Assembly: GCF_000003815.2 (NCBI RefSeq)
Contig: NC_049990.1
Span: forward strand, 18,400,879-18,464,878
Origin: Branchiostoma floridae
Taxonomy: Eukaryota > Chordata > Leptocardii > Amphioxiformes > Branchiostomatidae
Reading direction: 5' to 3'
Length of the DNA: 64,000 bases
The notes beneath the pieces were generated by a model that did not search any database, was not told the DNA's origin, and saw nothing but the letters and a program-made list of their open reading frames with translations. Both the position numbers and the translations under genes were made by a program. This document shows, one piece after another, positions 40,001 to 47,879 of the stretch; the stretch's first letter is position 1; each line of letters opens with the position of its first letter.

Positions 40001-43000
40001 CTGAAGCTATCTTACTGTGGCATTAAAAACATCCCTTCTGACGCATTCAAAAATCAGAAAAAACTCCAGCACTTGGATCTGAATCACAATTTTATACTCA
40101 CTTTGCCAACAAACATTTTTCGAGAACAGAAATCCCTCCAGTACTTAGACCTCAGCTATAATGATCTAGATACTTTGCCCAGTGACATCTTCAGCTCTTG
40201 TAGCTCGACAAATCTCCATGTAAATCTAAAGCGTAATCACCTTCCATCCCTCCCAGCTGTGCTATTTTCCACCTTGTATCCTGCACAAGAGCTGGACTTG
40301 TCTGAAAATGACTTTTTCCAGATTGACTCATCCACTCTAACTGCCATACAGAATGTTTCTATAATAATTTTGTCAAACAACCCCTTTCACTGTAGTTGTG
40401 AGCTGGTAGACTTTGTACAATGGGCCAACAACCATGAGGCGCAAGTTGCTGGATGGAACGAAACTAACCAATATGTCACGGATGACTATACTTGTAGAAA
40501 TGAAGACTACAAAGGAAAAAGTTTGAAGGATTACAGTGTATATTGCCACAGCAAAGCTTCAAGTTCTTGGAAGCTACTAATTGAAGTCATTGTACCAAGT
40601 CTTGCAGGTCTTGCAGCACTTGTAGTAACTGTTGTACTTCTGTTCTACATAGTTAAAAGGCGTAACGCCGGTCCAAGATACGAGCCAATTATTGGATATC
40701 AAGATCTAGAACAGCAAGACTACCATTACGATCTATTCGTTATCCATAGTAAAGAAGATACTCAATGGGTAGGGATGCTTGCTGCCAGATTGGAAGGGGA
40801 AGGCCAGTATACCATGTCTTATATTGAGCGGGACGTTCTTGGAGGTTTGGAAGAGATTGAAAACTATATCAGACACAGCCGGATTATCTTAGGGATCATC
40901 ACAATCAATTCCTTGTACAACGCTGATGACAGTGGTCTATGTGTTCGCGGGCTGCAGATAGCCAGACAATTGGAAATTGAACATGGGGCTCGCCACCAGT
41001 TGAAACTGATCATGTTAGAGGATATGGACTCAATGAGGAAAAACTTGGCCAGATCTAGAGTGGACCCAAGTCGTGTATTCAGCATCATTCGAGGTAACGA
41101 ATACGTAAGATGGCCTGAGGATGGCAGGGAAGAACCACAATTTTGGGACAAACTGAAAAAGATGTTAGGCAATCCTGTGGTATGAACTACATTTGGATGA
41201 GAATGCAGTATTAGCATTTGCATTAAGCATGTTTAGCTGTTTCAAACACTGTCTGACATGAATAAGAGCATTAGTTTTTTCCTATGAAATTGAAAATATT
41301 GTTGGGATTACTAGTATTTGTATGCCTACAAATAAAGTTGGTTTTAGTGACATCTTGCATAAGTCTATAATTCATTGTGTCAAAAGGAGCTCAGAGTCAG
41401 AGATTAAACATTATGTTGTACAAGTTAGTACAACCACCCTGAGGTTGAGGTACAACCGGGTCTTAAAATATCCGTCGCCCAATGCAGCGGGTCTGTTCAC
41501 ACTAAGACAAAAACTTGTTATATGCTAGAGACGGATGACTTTGGCATATGTCAATTAGTCCTTGTCGTACAACCAGACATTTTCCTCATGTGAACTGGCC
41601 CATACATGGGCAAACTTGCCTCAGTCATAGGCCCAAATTATACTGTACTTTCTCCATATCAGCTACTTATCCATTACTAGTATCTTTTCTTCCAGTTACA
41701 TGTAACTACTTATGTTTTATCTTATCAAGAAATAAATACCACAAAGCTTATGCATGCAAGTGGTGGGGAAAAGTGGTGTTCCAACTGCAAAATTACAGGA
41801 TGTTCACTGTGCTACCTGAATTTGAAATTAAGTTGTACCAAGCAAAATGTGGTTGATTTTGCATGTGGGTATTTTGAAGTTAGATTTAGCAATATTCTAT
41901 AATTGCTAAATCTAACTTACCGTGACCACATCACCAACACAGAAGTCAGGAACACTATCAACAAGCTATGGGAACAGACCACCTAGAGGACCTTCTTAGT
42001 ATTGTCATAAAAAGGAAACTAAGGCCCACTTTACATTACGTTTTTCGCATTAGCGGGACTGGCGTTAGCGGGACTGCGTTAACGGGAGCCCCGTGTAAAG
42101 AGAGTTCCCGTTAACGTAGTCCCGCTAACGCCAAATTTTCTCCCGTCCACTCCGAAGCGTACGGCCGTAGGCTCAGCGGGAGTCCCCGTCAACGCCAAAC
42201 TGCGTATAAAGAGAACACGTCGGGCTCGCGTTAGCGGGAGTCAGGGTTTAGACGTTTAGCATAAAGCGCGCGCTTATTAGCATATGGCGCGAAAATGGTA
42301 GGTACAGATTTGCAAAACATTGGAGGAAAATTGCCAGCAGCGATCATGTTCATAACGCTGGGTAAGAATACAGTGATAAGAAAACAGTCTTCCGATAGTT
42401 ACTTTTTTATATACTAGTAGAATGAATGTCAACCCAAAAATCAACCCGAACTACGCAGAAACAATAGTTTTCACGGCCTGCCTTTTCCGTAATGGCCACC
42501 TACGCAGGCTCTTACGTCAATCGGGTCTGCAGTCAACCTTCAAAGCAGGCGGGATGTCAGCGAAAAATAGTCTCATTCTCACATTTTTGGACGACCTATT
42601 TTTGCACAATTTTCGTGGAAGACCTTTAAAAAAATATACAAGTTCGATTCCGAATAATTTCTCCTGCAATACATCGTTACGTTGTACCGAAACCAGAAGC
42701 CGCTATCTCTGCAAATTTTGTATAAAGTAATCCCATTACGCGTCTCCGATTGGCCGTTGCTATGACAGTGGTGGCCGTTGCTATGACATTGGTGGGGAAA
42801 TTCCCGCTACATGAACTGCTGGCAGCTTGAGTTTTTACGTACGAGGTAGTTATTATACCTGCAGGAATTATGCGTATATCACGGTTATTTCAGTACGTAG
42901 CCATAATTTAGCAGGTCATCACTGGAAGAAAGGGATCTTCTATCAAACAGTTCGCTTTGAAAGGGTTTTTAAGTGCTTTTTTATCGAAAATTTTGTGGTC

Positions 43001-46000
43001 GAAGTTACCGGAAGTGTCAGCGAAACAACAACGTAGGCAGGGACTTGTATTTCTCATGCAAGTCACGTATTTGAATTGTCAATCACTTGGTAGCGGTACG
43101 CAAACAAAAAATTAACAGTTGCTCAATATAACAACGTGCAGCTAAAAAGAACTGCGATCTTTACGGGTAGACTTTCACCAAGATTTTACATTCCACCGCG
43201 CGCCGCGGGTGTCCTGTCAGATTTCCGGGCGGTGTGTCTAAAGAGGTGCCGATAGCGGCGTCCCGATAACGGGGAATTTACCGCTAACGCGAAAAGCGTA
43301 ATGTAAAGTGGGCCTAAGGTGGTACATATACGGTCACGTGACAAGAAGCAAAGGCCTCTCAAAGGTCATACTGCAAGGAACAGTTAAAGGGAAAAGAAGA
43401 TGAGGCAGACAGAGAAAGAAATGGGACGACAACATCAGGGAATGGACAGGACTGCCCCTTGCCAACACCCAAGCATTGGCACACTACAAGGAGAGATGGA
43501 GTGAGGCAGCAAAGCGCCCCCACGACCACCCCCCGTCAAGGGACCGGTAAGCGGTAATTTCGAACACTGGTAAAGTCTGTTACAGTACAAAACAAAGTTT
43601 CCCTTTTGACTTGGACAAGTTTGTAAATTCAATTATGATTCACAATAGATGAACTTTCATGAACTTTGTTGCCATAGCAGCATTTCTAGACTAAGCCGGT
43701 TTTTCAACTAATATGGTCACATGATGAGTTTCCAGTCAGGGAAATCCCGCTGGCAAAAATAACTTTTACCTTTCTTAACATAAAATTTGTACCTTTGCGT
43801 AAAGGATTTGCTTTTGTTACAAAGACGATAGCAGTAAAAATTAAAATGAATCTCCTTGTCACTCTGACTGTCTGTCTGCTTGTTTTCTGCATGCCAGTGG
43901 ACCTTCAACATGGGTATTCCCAGGTTCCAACCAATCAGGTACGTATCATACTTATGAAGATGTTTTTCTAACATATACTGTGACAGCATAGTATTTGTAC
44001 ACTTGAAAGGGCCTAATCCTGCCATTTCAGTAATGATCATTACCTATTATGACTTTAGGAGTGAATATTCAAGTACAATGAATGTATATTCACAAAAAGT
44101 CCTTCCAAGTTAATTTTATACATGTAGTTGTAGTGTAGTTGGTAATGAGTTAGTATGTTTGCATTGATACTATATAAAATCATTGTTTATCAAAAAAATT
44201 AATGCTGTTTCCTACATCTTAGCATCATTTGAGAAATCCCGATCGCAATCTATACTAGTAGAATTGCCTACTTCTACTAGTGCAGATTGCGATTGCGATC
44301 TCTCCTAGGAGAAACTCCGATCACAATTTCTCCTAGGAGAATCGGCGATTCTACTGGATCGTGATCTCTACTGTGACATGTATGTTAAACAAAAAAAGAT
44401 TAATCTTACAAACATTTTGCTTGTTTCGGCTTCAGTCAGTCATAGACTCATACGTGTAGCTGTCAAGAATAGATTAAATAAAGGCAAAAAAAGAACGTAC
44501 GAAATGAATATTATCTCAGCTTGGTGCCATTTCAAATTTAACTTTACAGATACTCTATATGAATTTAGATCATGGGACTGACGTGCATCTGTATGACTTT
44601 ATCTTCAGATTCTAATGTCTCATGGATGCACCGTCAAAAAATTTGGTGAGCAAACCGTCGTCAACTGCAGTGGGCTAGGTCTGATGACCATACCACAGGA
44701 CATCCCACCAAATGCAACAGTCTTGGACTTGAGCTACAACTGCATTCCTGTCCTGAAAAACAGCAGCCTGGCATTCTTATCGCACCTGAAGCACCTGAAC
44801 ATCTCCTACAGCTGCGTTCATGACATCCAGATTGGAGCATTCCATAACGTGTCCCACCTTAAAGTACTGAACCTGGAACACAACAGCTTAACCGTGCTAC
44901 AGAAGTTCTCGTTTTCGGCACTCCACAGCCTTGAGAAACTGCTTCTGTCCCACAACAATATAACTAACATCGACCCAGAATCTTTCCACAACTTGACCAA
45001 CCTACAGTGTCTTGACCTGAGTCATAACAAACTAGACATTGCTTGCACACATCTGAAAATGTTCCAGGACCTACAACATCTAGAATGTCTAGACATGTCA
45101 TTCACTGGAGATATTTGGGGCTCTTCTAAATCTAACTGCAGTCAAACCCTGCAGAACCTAACCAACCTTGTATCCCTCAAGCTATCATCATGCGGCATTG
45201 GCAACATCCCTGCCAATGCACTAGAAAATCAGAAAAACCTCCAGTACCTGGACCTGAGCTTTAATGATCTACATAGTTTACCCAATGACATCTTCTTTAC
45301 TTGCAACTCTACAAACCTCAATGTCAATCTAAGAGGAAATCATATAGGGTCTCTCTCAGCACAGGTATTTTCTACCTTGCATCCTGCATTGGAACTAGAT
45401 TTGTCTGGAAACGACTTTTTCCAAATTGGTTCCTCTACATTAATGGCCATACAGAATGTTTCCCTCATAAATTTGTCAGACAACCCCTTTGACTGTGACT
45501 GTGAGCTGGTAGATTTTGTACAATGGGCCAACAACCATGAAGCTCAAGTTGCTGGATGGAACAACACTACTGCTGTAATAGATCATTACAAATGTGCAAA
45601 TGAAAAGTATGAAGGAAAAAGTTTGGAGGATTACAGTGAATATTGTCCCAGCACATTTTCCTGGTCTTTAAACCATATTGCTATCATTGCATCAAGTGTT
45701 TCAGCATTCGTAATTCTAATTATTATTGTACTTATGGTAATCTACAAAAGGTATAGAAAACATGAACCGGAAAGACAAGGATATGCGCCAATCATTGGAT
45801 TTCAAGATCTACAACAGCAAGACTACCATTACCTGTACGATCTATTCATTATCCACAGTAGAGAAGATATTCGATGGGTACAGATGTGTGCTGCAAGATT
45901 GGAGAAAGGCGAGTATACTGTGTCTTATATGGAGCGGGACTTGCCTGGGGGTTGTCACAGTTTGGAAGGGATTGACCATTTTATCAATAACAGCCGGATT

Positions 46001-47307
46001 ATCCTAGGGATCATCACAATGAACTCCCTGTGCAATGGGCTATGCCGTCATGCGTTGCAGATAGCCAGACAGTTGGAAATCGAACAGGGAGCTCACCACC
46101 AGTTGAAACTGATCATGTTAGAGGATATTGACTTAATGATGAATAACTTGGCTCCAGAGGACCGAGGTCGTGTATTCAGTATCATTCGAGGTAAACCATA
46201 CATAAGGTGGCCCGAGGATGGCAGGGAAGAACGACAATTTTGGGACAGACTGGAACAGATGATAGGAAACCCTGTGGTATAAACTATGATAGGAGGCAAA
46301 TGCAGTGTATGTGCCTTTTAGCATGTTAAGCTGTTTCAAACACTGTCTAATAATATGAATAAGAGCAATTGTTTTTACCTATGAAATTGGAAATATTGTT
46401 GAGATGCCTACAAATAAAGCTGGTTTTAGTGACATCTAACACGGGTCCATATTCATTGTGTCAAAAGGAGCTCAGAGTCAGAGATTGAACGTTACGTTGT
46501 ATATCAACCCTGAGGTTGGCAATCAATGTACTCAAATTCCAGGTCAAACTCCGTATGCCAACCCAGGCAGTTCAGCACGAGCAATCCGACAACAATACCT
46601 TGTCCTCTCGGACCTCTCTCTGCTTTTCTTGAAATGGTACTAAGTAACTACGTTCGGTTTTCGGCATCATCTTCATGACCAATCAACCTACTTGTGATAT
46701 TTTTGTTACCATTCTGATTTAGAGCAATTTTTCTATATCATCTCAAAGTTAGGACATACAAAAATAGCAAACGTACCCAGAAAGTGACTTTCTTTCAGAC
46801 AATTTTCAACAAATCTTCCCAAGAGAAAGATATGGCGCCTTCCTTTTATGACCCTCTAAGGTTTCCGCGTGAAAAACAATTGACGGCGACCTCCCTGCAG
46901 ACCCTCTTGATAATTATTGTATTTTTGTAAGCTCAAATTTCAGAATAGCAGCAAATATTAACAACATTGGCTTCCCAAACGGGATGGAAAATCAAATGCA
47001 AAGCCTGGGACAGCCTTGAAACACCTACAATGTGGGCTACATTTGCATACCCGAAAAAGGAATTGAACTGTATGCTGCATGCGCGTGCTGTAAATTAAGT
47101 AGCATTTGAAGGAGTTTAAAACCCCCAAAGTTTCTGGGACACTGACACTTTCGTCCGAGCTTTTCTTAACATTTTTTGACTCTGAAATGTTCATAAGTGT
47201 GTAGAGTACAGCCTGAAGCCAACTTAAGTCCAAACATACCTTGAAATAAGCTCCAAATCATCCAAAGTCTCCACAATCCTACTTTTCGTACTCATGGCTC
47301 CCGCCAT
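25093..47307 (-). CDS. MED4: Mediator complex subunit 4
   Basis: Coding exons on the minus strand: 47240-47307, 30182-30257, 29798-29852, 29411-29526, 28646-28703, 27896-28159 and 25093-25277. All junctions are GT-AG with matching phases and total 822 nt, a 273-aa protein (human about 270). Identity is clear from [20 protein letters not shown] at the N-terminus, the coiled-coil block with [20 protein letters not shown], then YQAKEKLKS, the core [20 protein letters not shown], then [11 protein letters not shown], and the acidic/serine tail [23 protein letters not shown]4 is a Mediator middle-module subunit linking activators to RNA polymerase II in the nucleus; the coiled coil (about residues 20-120) should pair with MED9/MED7-type partners (family knowledge). 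The first intron is 16,982 nt and contains three opposite-strand TLR genes. MED4 is divergent from EIF4E2. Confidence 0.95.
25278..27895. other. MED4 last intron
   Basis: The intron between the last two coding exons shows short unsupported open frames on both strands and a dispersed-repeat fragment at about 26560-26720. No nested gene is recognised. Confidence 0.5.
27896..28159 (-). CDS. MED4: MED4 core exon
   Basis: This 264-nt exon carries the most conserved MED4 block: [20 protein letters not shown] followed by [17 protein letters not shown]. It is more GC-rich than its surroundings. It ends with a GTAAGTG donor (minus strand) after ASTAQ. Confidence 0.93.
28437..28459. repeat. TC dinucleotide microsatellite
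   Basis: An uninterrupted run of TC dinucleotides in a MED4 intron. Confidence 0.9.
29135..29300. repeat. degenerate minisatellite of about 20 bp units in a MED4 intron
   Basis: Words of the type CCTATAGTGTCCGTACC, CTGTAGTGTCCTTACCC and CCTGTTGTGTCAGTACC recur about eight times with variable spacing, enriched in C runs. No coding role is apparent. Confidence 0.7.
30809..32347. mobile_element. PIF/Harbinger-like non-autonomous element with long C-rich ends
   Basis: Terminal inverted repeats begin GGGACCGTACGGC and continue for more than 40 nt (with GGGCCGGTCGCCAG) and are mirrored at 32304-32347. Flanking TAA at 30806-30808 and 32348-32350 is a three-base TWA-type duplication typical of PIF/Harbinger. 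Subterminal copies of TTGGCCCTCCCCCC recur at both ends. No transposase frame was recognised. Confidence 0.75.
32442..33554. mobile_element. third inverted-repeat element in the same stack
   Basis: Arms of 24 nt beginning GTAACGTAAGGTTACCAG (32442) are perfectly mirrored at 33531-33554. An inner partial copy (ACCGTAAACTGG) lies just inside the right arm. The target duplication is unclear and no coding capacity was recognised. It sits within the TTAA element, to the right of the Harbinger-like one. Confidence 0.7.
33987..33996 (+). promoter_or_regulatory. NF-kB-like site upstream of TLR copy 1
   Basis: GGAAAGTCCC fits GGRRNNYYCC and lies about 130 bp before the signal-peptide exon remnant at 34126. 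It aligns with the kB-like site of copy 3 (shared context CAGTCAGG or CAATCAGG just upstream), so it belongs to the duplicated promoter. Confidence 0.4.
34126..34218 (+). pseudogene. signal-peptide exon of TLR copy 1 with lost start codon
   Basis: This 93-nt segment is homologous to the signal exons at 38734 and 43846. It encodes [20 protein letters not shown], then [10 protein letters not shown], with a GTACAT donor. The position of the initiator ATG is AAG (34126-34128), and the in-frame stop TAA at 34084-34086 excludes an upstream ATG. A phase-0 splice to the acceptor ending at 35140 meets an in-frame TAG after four codons. Confidence 0.75.
34219..35151. other. intron of TLR copy 1 with probable repeat insertion
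   Basis: The first part resembles the corresponding intron of copy 3 (AAATACAAGTATGTG versus AAGTACAATGAATGT). From about 34386 (CAGGGCTCAAATTAACC) unrelated repeat-like sequence takes over. The insertion coincides with the loss of the exon part encoding the LRR N-terminal cap, so it probably caused or accompanied that deletion. Confidence 0.45.
35152..37092 (+). CDS. Toll-like receptor copy 1, N-terminally truncated
   Basis: An uninterrupted frame (open from 35152; first ATG at 35270) encodes leucine-rich repeats, an LRR C-terminal cap with [12 protein letters not shown], one membrane segment ([19 protein letters not shown], about 419-437 counted from 35221) and a TIR domain from about residue 465 ([10 protein letters not shown]). 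The TIR has an intact [11 protein letters not shown] motif and YW at box 3; at the BB loop it reads KDFVLG instead of RDxxPG. Compared with copy 2 about 100 residues of N-terminal cap and first repeats are missing. Two nearly identical 24-residue repeats ([19 protein letters not shown] type) stand in tandem. Intact TLRs sense microbial ligands and signal through MyD88-type adaptors; without a signal peptide this copy may be a young pseudogene or use an unseen first exon. AATAAA occurs at 37317-37322 and 37478-37483. Confidence 0.78.
   Translation, partial: VANSEKVSTWKWRIPGTQPQWRKLVFDSDSLSGNEDCPFAMIGKLQKLLLHGNSIDAIDAQSFCGLSNLTKLDLSHNNISYIRNNSFPDLESLENLNIANNFIDDIEEDAFHYLSHLRELHLQNNSLSFLHNDTFYPCTNLESLNISFNNLTRIIIKPLFHYLYHFKSLDLSHNKLDLDHHKLKIACDDLIMFKGLQHLEWLDMSFTGDIWSLANCSQTLENITNLVTLNISNCRISNIPPEAFKNQKNLQYLDVHENKISTLPTNIFQEQKNLQYLDLNQNKISTLPTNIFQEQKYLQYLDLSFNGLRSLPGSIFITCNSTNLSIKLKGNRIGSLPEGMFSLLHTAVELDLCDNDFHHIDASTLTVIQNVSIINLSGNPFKCDCELAHFVNWAKSHETQVVGWNNNFTDGFNVTNNDYYRCNGKSLENFDEYCHSSTAEYLVPSLVVIVVIVAFVVGYLLKKTVKRHRQGYQNIVGSDQEPLPITKHYKYDLYVIHSSEDLEWVQMLTAKLEVEGHYKISYPDKDFVLGHTIFKNIDNFLEQSRTILGIISTNALNSPWCCYELERARTLEIEQRGDHKLIPILLEDRELLLKHMETKEYSYAIVHLIQNKTNLEWSEDGRLEPEYWKRLKKDIGKPVVLVEGQA
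35891..36034 (+). repeat. 72-bp tandem duplication coding for two LRRs in TLR copy 1
   Basis: Two adjacent 72-bp units (35891-35962 and 35963-36034) differ at few positions and each encodes one 24-residue LRR. Copy 2 has one such unit (around 40060-40140) and copy 3 none. Confidence 0.9.
37856..38068. mobile_element. dispersed MITE-like repeat with CGCGG-rich core
   Basis: The segment begins ACTGTAAATGCAGAAAC, contains repeated TTTCGCGG/CGCGAA words in both orientations, and ends GATCTACAGT. The short ACTGTA/TACAGT ends are inverted. It lies between TLR copies 1 and 2 and is non-coding. Confidence 0.5.
38734..41185 (+). CDS. Toll-like receptor copy 2 (full-length LRR-TM-TIR)
   Basis: Two exons: 38734-38826 (signal peptide [16 protein letters not shown] and spacer) and 39149-41185, joined in phase 0 to give 709 aa. 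The ectodomain starts with a cysteine cap (CVVKTF...[16 protein letters not shown]) and carries more than a dozen LRRs rich in N-glycosylation sites. A single LRRCT ([17 protein letters not shown]) follows, then a membrane helix at about 505-530 and a TIR domain at about 555-705 ([10 protein letters not shown]). One cysteine cap next to the membrane marks it as a vertebrate-like, single-cysteine-cluster TLR. TIR box 2 reads RDVLGG (proline replaced by leucine) and box 3 has FW. Ligand unknown; role is pattern recognition and TIR-adaptor signalling by family. AATAAA at 41331-41336 ends a plausible 3'UTR. Confidence 0.9.
41330..41337 (+). terminator. poly(A) signal of TLR copy 2
   Basis: AATAAA at 41331-41336 within CCTACAAATAAAGTTGG is shared with copy 3 (AATAAA 46413-46418), showing that the duplicated unit includes the 3'UTR and polyadenylation signal. 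Confidence 0.6.
41879..41916. repeat. perfect 15-bp-stem hairpin
   Basis: GTTAGATTTAGCAAT and ATTGCTAAATCTAAC face each other across 8 nt. It lies between TLR copy 2 and the LINE remnant. Confidence 0.8.
41920..43556 (+). mobile_element. LINE 3' remnant split by a MITE
   Basis: The two parts (41920-42019 and 43318-43556) read as one degenerate reverse-transcriptase C-terminus, with [13 protein letters not shown] before the insertion and [20 protein letters not shown] after it. This basic RGRQRK-W-DNI-EW segment is typical of the C-terminal end of non-LTR retrotransposon polyproteins. The copy is fragmentary and dead; family unassigned. Confidence 0.65.
42023..43314. mobile_element. PIF/Harbinger-like MITE inserted in the LINE remnant
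   Basis: The ends GGCCCACTTTACATTACG (42023) and CGTAATGTAAAGTGGGCC (43297-43314) are perfect inverted repeats, flanked by TAA (42020-42022 and 43315-43317). Subterminal GTTAGCGGGACT/CCCGTTAACG words recur at both ends. The interior open frame (42422-42730) has no recognisable transposase motif, so the element is non-autonomous. Confidence 0.85.
43739..43748 (+). promoter_or_regulatory. palindromic NF-kB site upstream of TLR copy 3
   Basis: GGGAAATCCC is a perfect match to GGGRNWYYCC and lies 98 bp before the ATG of the signal exon. The aligned positions are GGAAAGTCCC in copy 1 and the degenerate GGTAAGTCCC (38642-38651) in copy 2. Confidence 0.5.
43846..46282 (+). CDS. Toll-like receptor copy 3 (short ectodomain)
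   Basis: Exons 43846-43938 (signal peptide [17 protein letters not shown] and spacer) and 44609-46282 join in phase 0 to give 588 aa. The cap ([18 protein letters not shown]) and first repeats closely match copy 2, but about four LRRs are missing. In copy 3 a single LDLSHN joins the repeats that in copy 2 lie on either side of a roughly 97-residue block bounded by two LDLSHN motifs. The single 24-residue LRR unit present once in copy 2 is also absent. LRRCT ([17 protein letters not shown]), membrane helix near 383-410 and TIR from about 438 ([10 protein letters not shown]) follow. This copy keeps the BB-loop proline (RDLPGG) and FW at box 3. Expected to be a plasma or endosomal membrane receptor; ligand unknown. 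AATAAA at 46413-46418. Confidence 0.9.
44239..44375. repeat. mosaic of short palindromes in the intron of TLR copy 3
   Basis: GATCGCAATCT, its complement AGATTGCGAT, two copies of TCTCCTAGGAGA (self-complementary) and CTACTAGTAG or CTACTAGT words are interleaved. The block could fold into several alternative hairpins. Confidence 0.6.
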
Positions 47308-47879
47308 TTTCCTGTCAGACTACTTTATTGTAGTAATAAGGGGTGACAAGAATTTTAATTTTTCATAACAAAATCATTTGCCACATTTTTCGTCCAGATA
47401 TGACATTCAAAGTGTATTTTTAGCGTATCTAAATTATTTCGTCTTCCGAAAATACATTATCTGTAGTGAAATATAAAGTAAATAATAGTAATTTTGAGGC
47501 GAATAAGTACCCATTTTATTAATAGTTTCTTCCAATCAGCTTGATCTTTATTTACTCAAAATTTCTTTTTCTGGACAAAACATTAAATTCTAAGGTATCA
47601 ATTTGTCATAATATTGATGCAATCTATAAGAATAAAGCGAAATATACCATATTTTGAGCTATTTTTGCCTATTTTGTCCAATAAAAACATACTGTAGGTC
47701 AAGGGTGACAGACAACCAATGAGATGTAACGTTACAAAGCTATCTCGCTAGTTCAACGCATGCGCACTTCAGATATCAAACTTGGACGAAGGAACAGTGG
47801 CAGCTGAAAGTTTTGTGTACATAAAAAATCGCGTATATTTTTGTATATATTTGTATTTATTTGATAAAGACAGTGCAAA
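47308..47879. promoter_or_regulatory. bidirectional MED4/EIF4E2 promoter region
   Basis: The 572 bp between the two divergent start codons contain an inverted CCAAT context (CAACCAATGAG near 47713), a dyad GTAACGTTAC and an NRF1-like ACGCATGCGCAC (about 47757-47768), all nearer the EIF4E2 side. There is no TATA box in an obvious position. MED4 begins at AAAATGGCGGG, a YY1-type motif overlapping its ATG. Confidence 0.55.

Noticed and set aside
42422-42730. 102-codon frame inside the 1.3-kb Harbinger-like MITE
   Set aside because: No DDE or helix-turn-helix motif, and the element is otherwise non-coding and too short for an autonomous copy.
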